This document shows, one piece after another, positions 5,596 to 11,654 of a DNA stretch of 11,654 nucleotides. The notes beneath the pieces are model-generated. The model did no database searches. It was not told where the DNA came from and saw only the letters and a list, made by a program, of their open reading frames with translations. The position numbers were made by a program, and so were the translations under genes. Positions within the stretch are counted from its first letter, which is position 1. Every line of letters starts with the position of its first letter. This stretch comes from JAVEVF01 sp034005175 (GTDB lineage Bacteria > Actinomycetota > Coriobacteriia > Anaerosomatales > SLCP01). The DNA is taken from positions 1 to 11,654 of the forward strand of contig JAVEVF010000056.1 of assembly GCA_034005175.1 (NCBI GenBank), given 5' to 3'.

Positions 5596-7599
5596 GTGAT
5601 CATCTCGGTTGACTCCCTCAAAAAGACCTTCGGCGAGCGTGTGCTCTTCGAAGATGCGGCGCTGCGCGTAGGCGTCCGTGACCGGTATGCCCTGCTCGGC
5701 CCGAACGGCTCGGGCAAGACCACTTTGCTTGAGATCATCGCCGGTGAGCAGAGTCCTGATGAGGGCACGGTCACCCTCGCCAAAGACTGTGTGGTGGGCT
5801 ATCTCAAGCAAGAAGCCATTGAGATGCACGGCCGAACCATCTTGCAGGAGGCGCTTACGGCTGCTTCGGACGTGACGACGCTGGAGCATCGGCTTCATCT
5901 GCTGGAGGCGGAGATAGTCGAGGTTTCCGCTCAAGGGGGCTCCGACCCGCAGCCTGACCATCTCTTGGCCGAGTATGGGCGGCTTCGTGAGCGGTTTGAG
6001 CACGCAGGCGGCTATACGATCGAGGCCGAGGCACGCGCTATCCTCTCCGGCCTTGGGTTCAAGGAGTGTGACCACGGGCGTAAGGTCGATGAACTAAGCG
6101 GTGGCTGGCTGATGCGCCTTGCACTCGGCAAGCTTCTTCTGGCAAAGCCCGACGTGTTGCTCCTCGACGAGCCCACCAACCATCTAGACCTGGAGACGGT
6201 GACGTGGCTTGAGTCGTTTCTCAGAGCGTACGAAGGTGCGATTGTCCTCGTGAGCCACGACCGGGCATTCATTGAGGCACTCGTGGACCACGTGGCTGAG
6301 ATCGACCAGCGGCGGCTGTCGACGTATGCGGGCACGTATCGCCGATACCTCGCGCATCGCGATGTCGTACGAGCCGGGCAGCGCGCCACTCACGAACGCC
6401 AGCTCAAGGAGATCGCGCACATGCAAGTCTTCGTTGACCGTTTCCGCTACAAGAACACCAAAGCCCGCCAGGCTCAAGAGCGGGTGCGGCGGATCGAGAA
6501 GATCAAGAGCGAGCTGGTCGAGCTTCCCGAGGAGCGCAAGCGCGTAAGGTTCTCCTTCCCTCAGCCTGTACGTACCGGGGAGGAGGTCGTGACGCTTGCG
6601 GCTGTTGCCAAGGCGTACGGCGACAACGTGGTGTACGAAGCGCTTGACCTAGCGCTGTATCGCGGCGACAAGGTGGCGCTGGTCGGTCCCAACGGCGCGG
6701 GCAAGTCAACCCTGCTCAAGATGCTTGCTGGTGCCCTTGAGCCTGATCGGGGGACTCTCCGCTACGGCACCCACGTCGAGGTCGCGTATTTCGCGCAACA
6801 TCAACTGGAATCGTTGGATGGAACGAACACGGTCTTTGACGAGGTCGATAACGTAGCGCCTGCGTGGACACAGGGCGAGGTACGCAAGCTGCTGGGTGCC
6901 TTTCTGTTCAGCGGAGATGACGTGAGCAAACGTGTGAGCGTCTTGTCCGGTGGCGAGCGCTGCAGGCTTGCGCTCGCAAAGATGCTGGTGCGTCCAGCCC
7001 CTTTGCTTTGCCTCGATGAGCCGACAAACCACCTCGACATCTCTTCTTCTGATGTGCTGGAGGCCGCGCTCTCTCAATACGCGGGCACCATTGTGCTCAT
7101 CACCCACGACAGGCACCTGATCCGCTCCGTGGCGAACAAGATCATCGAGGTGCGTGACGGACGAATTGTGGTGTTTGAAGGCGACTACGATTACTACCTC
7201 TACAAGCGTGCAAGACTCGACGAGATCGAGGACAGCACCGCCACGGTTGGCGAAGGTGTTGATGTAGCCGCCACCGCGGCAGATTCGAAAGACACGCGGC
7301 TGGTGGCACGTAAGACCAAGGAGCGGAGGAGAGCAGAGGCAGAGGCACGCAACCGGACGTACCGTGAGACCCAGGACCTTCGCAACCGGATGGACTCTCT
7401 CGAAAGACGGTTGAGCGCCGTGCAGGGACGACACCAAGAACTGGTCGCGCTCATGGGAGATGCATCCTTTTACGAGGACGCGGAGGCGTTCTCGGAGGCG
7501 ATGAAGGAGTACGGGAGGGTGAGCGCGCAGCTTGCCGAGACAGAGCGCGAATGGTTGGAGGTCGCGGCGGAGCTTGAGGGTGTTGAAGTGGGGGAGTGA
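5596..7599 (+). CDS. ABC-F family ATPase (Uup/YdiF-like)
   Basis: The product (667 aa) has two ATP-binding cassettes and no membrane segments, the layout of ABC-F proteins, which act on ribosomes rather than as transporters. Cassette 1 has Walker A GPNGSGKT (35-42), signature LSGGW (167-171) and Walker B LLLDEPTNHLD (188-198). Cassette 2 has GPNGAGKS (364-371), LSGGE (450-454) and LCLDEPTNHLD (471-481). The inter-domain linker rich in charged residues is at about 255-320. A charged C-terminal segment (about 570-660) looks like a coiled coil, as in Uup and YdiF. The GTG start matches where family proteins begin (MIISVDSLKKTFG). No Shine-Dalgarno precedes it, and the -10 placement suggests a leaderless mRNA. 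Whether it works in translation quality control or antibiotic protection is not decided; the general housekeeping type is more likely. Confidence 0.92.
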   Translation: MIISVDSLKKTFGERVLFEDAALRVGVRDRYALLGPNGSGKTTLLEIIAGEQSPDEGTVTLAKDCVVGYLKQEAIEMHGRTILQEALTAASDVTTLEHRLHLLEAEIVEVSAQGGSDPQPDHLLAEYGRLRERFEHAGGYTIEAEARAILSGLGFKECDHGRKVDELSGGWLMRLALGKLLLAKPDVLLLDEPTNHLDLETVTWLESFLRAYEGAIVLVSHDRAFIEALVDHVAEIDQRRLSTYAGTYRRYLAHRDVVRAGQRATHERQLKEIAHMQVFVDRFRYKNTKARQAQERVRRIEKIKSELVELPEERKRVRFSFPQPVRTGEEVVTLAAVAKAYGDNVVYEALDLALYRGDKVALVGPNGAGKSTLLKMLAGALEPDRGTLRYGTHVEVAYFAQHQLESLDGTNTVFDEVDNVAPAWTQGEVRKLLGAFLFSGDDVSKRVSVLSGGERCRLALAKMLVRPAPLLCLDEPTNHLDISSSDVLEAALSQYAGTIVLITHDRHLIRSVANKIIEVRDGRIVVFEGDYDYYLYKRARLDEIEDSTATVGEGVDVAATAADSKDTRLVARKTKERRRAEAEARNRTYRETQDLRNRMDSLERRLSAVQGRHQELVALMGDASFYEDAEAFSEAMKEYGRVSAQLAETEREWLEVAAELEGVEVGE

Positions 7600-7634
7600 G
7601 CTGCTGACCTGCCCCGCCAGAGATGATTCATGGA

Positions 7635-7652
7635 TTGTAACAATGTTTACAA
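7635..7652. promoter_or_regulatory. Probable Rex-type operator upstream of the nuo cluster
   Basis: TTGTAACAATGTTTACAA is an 18-bp near-palindrome. Known Rex operators are 18 bp of the form TTGTGAAnnnnTTCACAA; this site keeps TTGT and ACAA at the ends and the same length, with changes at G5, A7 and C14. Rex senses NADH/NAD+ and represses respiratory genes, including nuo in Streptomyces coelicolor. The site covers the likely -35 box of the nuo promoter, as expected for a repressor. The palindrome is seen; regulator identity is inferred. Confidence 0.55.
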
Positions 7653-7674
7653 CCGCCTGATGGTCTGGCAGACT
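7646..7674 (+). promoter_or_regulatory. Probable promoter of the nuo operon
   Basis: TTTACA (7646-7651) matches the -35 consensus at five of six bases. A 17-base spacer leads to CAGACT (7669-7674), preceded by TGG, giving an extended -10 TGGCAGACT close to the TGCTAGACT before the ABC-F gene. The start would be near 7681, leaving a leader of about 120 bases before nuoA. Confidence 0.5.
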
Positions 7675-7679
7675 ACCGT

Positions 7680-7693
7680 CAGGCGCACGCCTG
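7680..7693 (+). other. Hairpin at the predicted 5' end of the nuo transcript
   Basis: CAGGC and GCCTG flank the loop GCAC at the expected +1 of the nuo mRNA. TCAGGC (7679-7684) can instead pair with GCCTGA (7655-7660) on a read-through transcript from the ABC-F gene, so the two structures exclude each other. A 5'-end stabilising or read-through-dependent role is possible, unproven. The rest of 7694-7788 shows nothing further that I recognise. Confidence 0.35.
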
Positions 7694-7799
7694 GGCAGCC
7701 TCTCAAAGTAGTGCGTCTTGGTTATGCCGGAAAGAGGTAGAACCGCTCCTTCGCAGAAGAGTACACACGTTGGAGCCGGTCCGTCACCAGGGGGATCGC

Positions 7800-8165
7800 A
7801 TGAGCGGCGCTCACGCCGAAAACGTGCTATTTGTAATCGGCCTCGCCGCGGCTGCAGTCGGCTTCATCCTGATCGTGTTTCTTGCCAACCGTGTGCTCAG
7901 CCCGCACAATCCCACCCCCGAGAAGGGTGAACCCTACGAGTGTGGCATGCCGCAGGCGGGCCAGCCTCTCGCAGCTGTGCGGGTGCGGTTCGCTGCCGTC
8001 GGCCTTCTCCTGGTCGTCTTCGATGCGGAAGCAGCCATGCTCTTCGGAGTGGCGAGCGGACTTCGCGGGTCGCCGACGGCTGTCGCGGCGGTCGGCGTCT
8101 TCATCGGCGTGCTCACACTTGGACTTGTCTACGCATGGCGAAAGGGGGCCTTGGAGTGGCGTTGA
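7800..8165 (+). CDS. nuoA: NADH-quinone oxidoreductase (complex I) subunit A
   Basis: The product (121 aa) is a small membrane subunit of the complex I proton-pumping arm near the quinone site. Three hydrophobic segments lie at about 9-33, 62-87 and 95-113. The family motifs EPYECG (44-49, with the loop cysteine C48) and FDAEAAML (74-81, with acidic D75 and E77) are intact. The ATG at 7800 is preferred over a TTG ten codons upstream because AGGGGG at 7789-7794 is a well-spaced Shine-Dalgarno. It is the first gene of the cluster; nuoB overlaps its end by 10 bases. Confidence 0.94.
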   Translation: MSGAHAENVLFVIGLAAAAVGFILIVFLANRVLSPHNPTPEKGEPYECGMPQAGQPLAAVRVRFAAVGLLLVVFDAEAAMLFGVASGLRGSPTAVAAVGVFIGVLTLGLVYAWRKGALEWR

Positions 8166-8770
8166 TTGATCGCCTCGGTGAGGCTCTTGATGGCGGACAA
8201 GGCGGAGGAATCATACTCTCGACCCTGGACTCGCTCGTCGACTGGGCACGCGGGAAGTCACTGTGGGCCATGCCGATGGGGACTGCATGCTGCGCCATGG
8301 AACTCATCGCTGCGTCCTTCAACAAATTCGACTTCGACCGGCATGGCACCTTTCCTCGGCCTGATCCTAGACACACGGATGTGATGGTCGTTGCAGGCAC
8401 CATCACCAAGAAGATGGCGCCTGCAGTCAAACGCCTCCACGAGCAGATGGCCGATCCGAAATGGGTCATCGCCATGGGTAACTGCGCTGTGTCGGGAGGT
8501 ATCTTCTACTACGACACCTATTCGGTAGTGCGTGGCATCGACGAGTTCTTGCCGGTCGATGTGTACATCGGGGGATGCCCCCCTCGGCCGGAGTCTCTCC
8601 AAGATGCGGTGCTGCGCCTGCGCGAGCGAATCGCCACCGAGTCCATCGCGCCTGACCGCAAGCGCGAAGTCGCGCTTCTCCTGCCGGAATCAAGCGGCAT
8701 CTCTTTTGGCGCGCGCCTGGGGACGCCCTCATCGGCCGACGTGACGGATTCGGAAGGCGATGAGCGATGA
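8156..8770 (+). CDS. nuoB: Complex I subunit B (N2 iron-sulfur cluster subunit)
   Basis: The product (204 aa with this start) carries the terminal 4Fe-4S cluster N2 that passes electrons to quinone. The four ligands are visible: C45 and C46 (GTACCAMEL), C110 (GNCAVSGG) and C141 (GCPPRPES). The usual quinone-side SPRQ motif reads DPRHTD (70-75), a variant also met in related membrane hydrogenase subunits. The start is uncertain: GTG at 8156 is chosen because AGGGGG at 8142-8147 is suitably spaced; ATG at 8135 lacks a Shine-Dalgarno, and TTG at 8162 is possible with GGAG at 8153-8156. The C-terminal tail after about residue 170 is longer than the core and not conserved by eye. The stop overlaps the nuoC start by four bases (ATGA). 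Confidence 0.92.
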   Translation: MALIDRLGEALDGGQGGGIILSTLDSLVDWARGKSLWAMPMGTACCAMELIAASFNKFDFDRHGTFPRPDPRHTDVMVVAGTITKKMAPAVKRLHEQMADPKWVIAMGNCAVSGGIFYYDTYSVVRGIDEFLPVDVYIGGCPPRPESLQDAVLRLRERIATESIAPDRKREVALLLPESSGISFGARLGTPSSADVTDSEGDER

Positions 8771-9228
8771 ACATCGCCGAGTTTCGTGAGCACCTGTGTG
8801 CTATCCATCCCGAGCTCTGCCCGCTCTTCTCCGTGGAGTTCGGTGATGGCGTCCTCACGATCGAGCGCGAGGGTTTTCACCAGGCGATGTCGGACCTGAA
8901 GGATCTGGGCTTTGACCGTTTCACCATGGTGACCGCGGTTGATCGGACCGCCGGTTTCGAGCTCGTATATCGGGTGAAATCCCGGTCGATGTCAGCCGCG
9001 CTCTTTGTGAAGTGCCTGGTCGAACGGGAGGGACCCGTCATCGCGTCTGTGGTCGATCTCTGGCCGTCGGCCGACTGGCAGGAGCGGGAGGTCTACGACC
9101 TGTTCGGCATCATCTTCGAGGGCCACCCCGATCTTCGCAGGATACTGCTACCCACGGATTTCGAGGGCTTTCCGCTCCGCAAGGATTATGTGGATTCGAC
9201 TGTGATTCGCCGCCCGGACTACATCTGA
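8767..9228 (+). CDS. nuoC: Complex I subunit C (30 kDa subunit)
   Basis: The product (153 aa) is a soluble subunit of the connecting module that packs against NuoD. The 30-kDa-subunit signature is clear near the C-terminus: WQEREVYDLFGI (104-115) followed by FEGHPDLRRILL (117-128) and GFPLRKDY (134-141). It starts with ATG overlapping the nuoB stop (ATGA), a sign of translational coupling, with GGAAGG upstream. It is a stand-alone NuoC, not fused to NuoD. An SD-bearing 14-base gap separates it from nuoD. Confidence 0.93.
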   Translation: MNIAEFREHLCAIHPELCPLFSVEFGDGVLTIEREGFHQAMSDLKDLGFDRFTMVTAVDRTAGFELVYRVKSRSMSAALFVKCLVEREGPVIASVVDLWPSADWQEREVYDLFGIIFEGHPDLRRILLPTDFEGFPLRKDYVDSTVIRRPDYI

Positions 9229-9242
9229 GAGGAGGTGGGCTG

Positions 9243-10388
9243 ATGGCACTGGAAGATGTCAGGGATGTCGCTCTCGCGGGCGTAGAGACTGCCGGGAGAG
9301 AAGAGCTGGTCGTGAACATCGGCCCGTCGCATCCGTCTACTCACGGTGTGTGCCGAGTGATCGTGCACCTTGACGGTGAGGTCGTGACCAAGGCTGACCC
9401 TGTCATCGGATACCTTCATCGCGGCATTGAGAAGATGGCGGAGAACCGCACGTACCTCCAGGTAGTGCCGCTCACCGACCGGCTTGACTACGTGGGCTCG
9501 ATGTACGCGAACTGGGCGTACTGCCGAGCCGTCGAGCGTCTCGCGGGCATCCGGGTTCCTGAGCGCGCTGAGTACCTGCGCGTCATCGTGTGCGAGATGC
9601 AGCGCATCGCTAGCCACATGATGGCCTTGGGCTCATCTGCGGCAGACACGGGTGCGTTCACCATGTTCGTGTACGCGTTCGATGAACGCGAGCGCATCAT
9701 CGAAGCATTCGAAGAGCTGTGTGGCGCTCGGCTGACCTACAACTACGTACGACCCGGCGGTGTGAGCTTCGATGTGCCGGACGGCTGGACCGAGGGTGTC
9801 TTGGAGTTCTGCCGCAAGCACCGCGGTGCGCTCGACGAGATGGACCGGCTGTTCTTCGGCAACGTCATCACACGAAAGCGCATGAAGGGCGTCGGTGTGC
9901 TTTCGGCGGCCGATGCCGTAGCTCGTGGGGCGTCGGGCCCAGTCGCTCGCGGCTCCGGTGTCAACTGGGACCTGCGCAAACATGACACGTACTCGGTGTA
10001 TCCGAGGTTTGACTTCGATGTGCCCACTGGCAGCGCGGGAGATTGTTACGACCGTGCGCGTGTGCGCCTCTTCGAGTGTTATGAGGCCTGCCGAATTATC
10101 GAGCAAGCCATCGCTCAGATGGAGCCAGGGCCAATCCACACTCCTGGCTTACCGCGGTTGTTGGCACCTCGGCCAGGCGATGCGTACGACCACATCGAGT
10201 CGGCCCGTGGTGCCCTCGGCGTATACCTGGTATCGGACGGGTCAGTGCGTCCGTACCGCATGAAGGTGCGCTCGCCAGCATTCTGCAATCTCGCGCTGCT
10301 GCCGTTCCTTGCGCAAGGTCACATGTTGTCAGACCTCGTTGTGATCCTCGGCAGCCTCGATCCGGTATTCGGGGAGGTGGATCGATGA
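9243..10388 (+). CDS. nuoD: Complex I subunit D (49 kDa subunit)
   Basis: The product (381 aa) forms, with NuoB, the quinone-reduction site. Seen motifs are NIGPSHPSTHGV (25-36, with quinone-site histidines H30 and H34), YLHRGIEK (57-64), DRLDY (79-83, whose Y83 aligns with the quinone-binding tyrosine of other NuoD proteins) and the C-terminal SLDPVFGEVDR. The [NiFe]-binding CxxC pairs of the related hydrogenase large subunits are absent at both ends, so this is a complex I subunit and not a group 4 hydrogenase. ATG at 9243 is chosen because GGAGGT at 9231-9236 is an ideal Shine-Dalgarno; an open frame extends 77 codons further upstream but overlaps nuoC. The stop overlaps nuoH by four bases. 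Confidence 0.94.
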   Translation: MALEDVRDVALAGVETAGREELVVNIGPSHPSTHGVCRVIVHLDGEVVTKADPVIGYLHRGIEKMAENRTYLQVVPLTDRLDYVGSMYANWAYCRAVERLAGIRVPERAEYLRVIVCEMQRIASHMMALGSSAADTGAFTMFVYAFDERERIIEAFEELCGARLTYNYVRPGGVSFDVPDGWTEGVLEFCRKHRGALDEMDRLFFGNVITRKRMKGVGVLSAADAVARGASGPVARGSGVNWDLRKHDTYSVYPRFDFDVPTGSAGDCYDRARVRLFECYEACRIIEQAIAQMEPGPIHTPGLPRLLAPRPGDAYDHIESARGALGVYLVSDGSVRPYRMKVRSPAFCNLALLPFLAQGHMLSDLVVILGSLDPVFGEVDR

Positions 10389-11335
10389 GCGGGCTTGCGT
10401 GGGGCGCTTTGTACGGTCTGCTTGCCGGGCTAGTGATCGCCCTTGCAGCGCTTATCGGTGTCTGGGTGGAGCGCAAAGTCTCGGGGCGCATTCAGATGCG
10501 CATCGGACCGCAGGAGCTTGGACCGTTCGGTCTTCTTCAGACACTTGCGGATACCCTGAAGCTCGTGCTGAAAGAGGACATCACGCCAAACGCAGTCGAC
10601 GTGCGCGTCTTCCGCGTCGCACCTCTCATCGTGTTCGCACCTATTGCGATGTCTTTTGCTGTGATTCCGTACGCCAACGGCTTTGCACCGCTTGATACCA
10701 GTGTCGGCGTTCTCTTCTTCCTGGCAGTGCCGGCCATATCGGTGCTGGGCGTCCTTCTCGCCGGCTGGTCCTCACGAAACACCTATGCGACTCTCGGTGG
10801 CATCCGTGGAGCGGCGCAGATGGTCTCCTACGAGATTCCCCGGACCCTGTCGATCCTGCCATTCGTGTTGCTCGCTGGTTCCATGAGGCCGCTTGACATC
10901 ATGGCCGAGTGGCGCTGGTGGTGGATTCCGCTCACCTTCGTCGGATTCATCGTGTACTTCATCTCGTCCATCGCCGAGTTGAACCGAGGACCGTTCGACC
11001 TTCCGGAAGCAGAATCCGAGCTTGTGGCGGGGTATTTCGCTGACTATTCCGGCATCCGCTGGGCCATCTTCATGATGGCCGAGTATGGAGGGATGCTGGC
11101 TGCGGGGCTCTTCGGGGCAGCGCTGTTCTTCGGTGGCTACACTCATCTGCCGGGGGCGCTCGGCGTGATTCTGTTCATCGTGATGGCTATGGCGCTTGTC
11201 GTCGCGATGATCTGGGCGAAGTGGACGTTCTCGCGCATGCGGCCTGACCAACTGATGGCTACCGCGTGGAAGGTGCTCACACCCATGGCGCTCGTTCAGC
11301 TTGCAGTCGTCGGGTTGGTGGTTGCATGGCTGTGA
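10385..11335 (+). CDS. nuoH: Complex I subunit H
   Basis: The product (316 aa) is the membrane subunit that joins the quinone site to the proton-pumping arm. It has about eight hydrophobic segments. Family motifs are WVERKVSGRIQMRIGP (27-42), MVSYEIPRTL (146-155) and PFDLPEAESELVAGY (203-217). The ATG overlaps the nuoD stop in ATGA, and GGGAGGTGG just upstream is a good Shine-Dalgarno. In NADH-linked operons nuoE, nuoF and nuoG normally lie between nuoD and nuoH; here nothing does. Confidence 0.94.
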   Translation: MSGLAWGALYGLLAGLVIALAALIGVWVERKVSGRIQMRIGPQELGPFGLLQTLADTLKLVLKEDITPNAVDVRVFRVAPLIVFAPIAMSFAVIPYANGFAPLDTSVGVLFFLAVPAISVLGVLLAGWSSRNTYATLGGIRGAAQMVSYEIPRTLSILPFVLLAGSMRPLDIMAEWRWWWIPLTFVGFIVYFISSIAELNRGPFDLPEAESELVAGYFADYSGIRWAIFMMAEYGGMLAAGLFGAALFFGGYTHLPGALGVILFIVMAMALVVAMIWAKWTFSRMRPDQLMATAWKVLTPMALVQLAVVGLVVAWL

Positions 11336-11654
11336 GGAACACCGACTCCGCCGATCACCGCCACCATGAGGTGGGCGCGCCTGTCCGTACGCCGGATGTC
11401 GTACCGGTCACCGTCAATGTGACGAACGACTTTCCGGGGGGAGCTGCGGGATTCTTCGCGCGCTGGCGCTCGCTGTTGACCGGGCTTGGTATAACGGGGC
11501 GACGGGCGCTCGGTCCTGCTACGACCTTGCGCTACCCGCATGAGAAGGTGGCGCTCTCGCCCCGATGGCGTGGCGCGCTGCATCTGCGTGGCATCCTTGG
11601 CGTGGACGAGATCCCCATGATCGAGACTGCCCCTCCTCAGTACAATGAGATGAT
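11326..11654 (+). CDS. nuoI: Complex I subunit I, N-terminal part (3' end outside window)
   Basis: An open frame of 109 codons runs off the window end. LLTGLGITGRRAL (about 50-62), then TLRYPHEKVALSPRWRG (about 66-82), match the N-terminal region of NuoI, the ferredoxin-like subunit with two 4Fe-4S clusters. The first 45 or so residues are an added, poorly conserved and partly histidine-rich segment. ATG at 11326 overlaps nuoH by 10 bases. GTG at 11332 would give a GTGA overlap like those of nuoC and nuoH and is an equally credible start. After RWRG, 26 visible residues follow without any cysteine, whereas the first CxxC usually comes within about 15. The iron-sulfur motifs must lie beyond the window, so the subunit may be extended or carry an insertion. 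Confidence 0.75.
   Translation, partial: MAVRNTDSADHRHHEVGAPVRTPDVVPVTVNVTNDFPGGAAGFFARWRSLLTGLGITGRRALGPATTLRYPHEKVALSPRWRGALHLRGILGVDEIPMIETAPPQYNEM

Noticed and set aside
7940..8134. Upstream extension of the nuoB frame into nuoA
   Set aside because: The region is fully coding for NuoA motifs in its own frame, and the extension has no NuoB similarity.
9012..9242. 77-codon upstream extension of the nuoD frame
   Set aside because: It overlaps nuoC in another frame, has no NuoD similarity, and an ideal Shine-Dalgarno precedes ATG 9243.
8156..10388. Group 4 [NiFe] hydrogenase instead of complex I
   Set aside because: NuoD lacks both CxxC nickel-binding pairs and has the intact quinone-site motifs; NuoA is present.

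Overview
The window is high-GC bacterial chromosome. A SigA/RpoD-type sigma tail, a PASTA-domain amidase, leaderless or near-leaderless starts and a Rex-like operator suggest a Gram-positive actinobacterium. A complex I cluster that runs straight from nuoD to nuoH, without the NADH-oxidising subunits, points to an anaerobe, perhaps of the Coriobacteriia / Anaerosomatales kind. This placement is inference; no 16S or other marker is present to prove it.

Left part (1-4228): the 3' end of the principal sigma factor gene converges on a tRNA-Asn gene, with a GC-rich hairpin between them. tRNA-Asn and a CAT-anticodon tRNA (probably tRNA-Ile2) are divergent and their promoters overlap. A membrane-anchored cell-wall amidase begins one base after the CCA end of the CAT tRNA, so it appears to be co-transcribed with it. 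A two-gene unit follows: a divergent WecB-like UDP-GlcNAc 2-epimerase and a GalE-like UDP-sugar 4-epimerase, presumably for surface polysaccharide precursors. tRNA-Val(CAC) has its own promoter overlapping the end of galE.

Middle part (4198-7599): a short MoaE-like gene on the minus strand diverges from a LysE-family exporter on the plus strand. A large ABC-F ATPase follows, probably translated from a leaderless mRNA.

Right part (7600-11654): a 200-base intergenic region carries an 18-bp palindrome resembling a Rex (NADH/NAD+ sensor) operator, placed on the -35 box of a likely promoter. Behind it lies nuoA-nuoB-nuoC-nuoD-nuoH-nuoI, tightly packed with 4-bp or longer overlaps and running off the window. 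nuoE, nuoF and nuoG do not lie between nuoD and nuoH, so the encoded complex probably takes electrons from something other than NADH, such as ferredoxin, unless those genes lie elsewhere. No mobile element, CRISPR array, integrase or rRNA was seen. The most unusual points are the tRNA-amidase junction, the degenerate MoaE-like protein, the Rex-like site, and a NuoI whose first cysteine motif is not where it is normally found.
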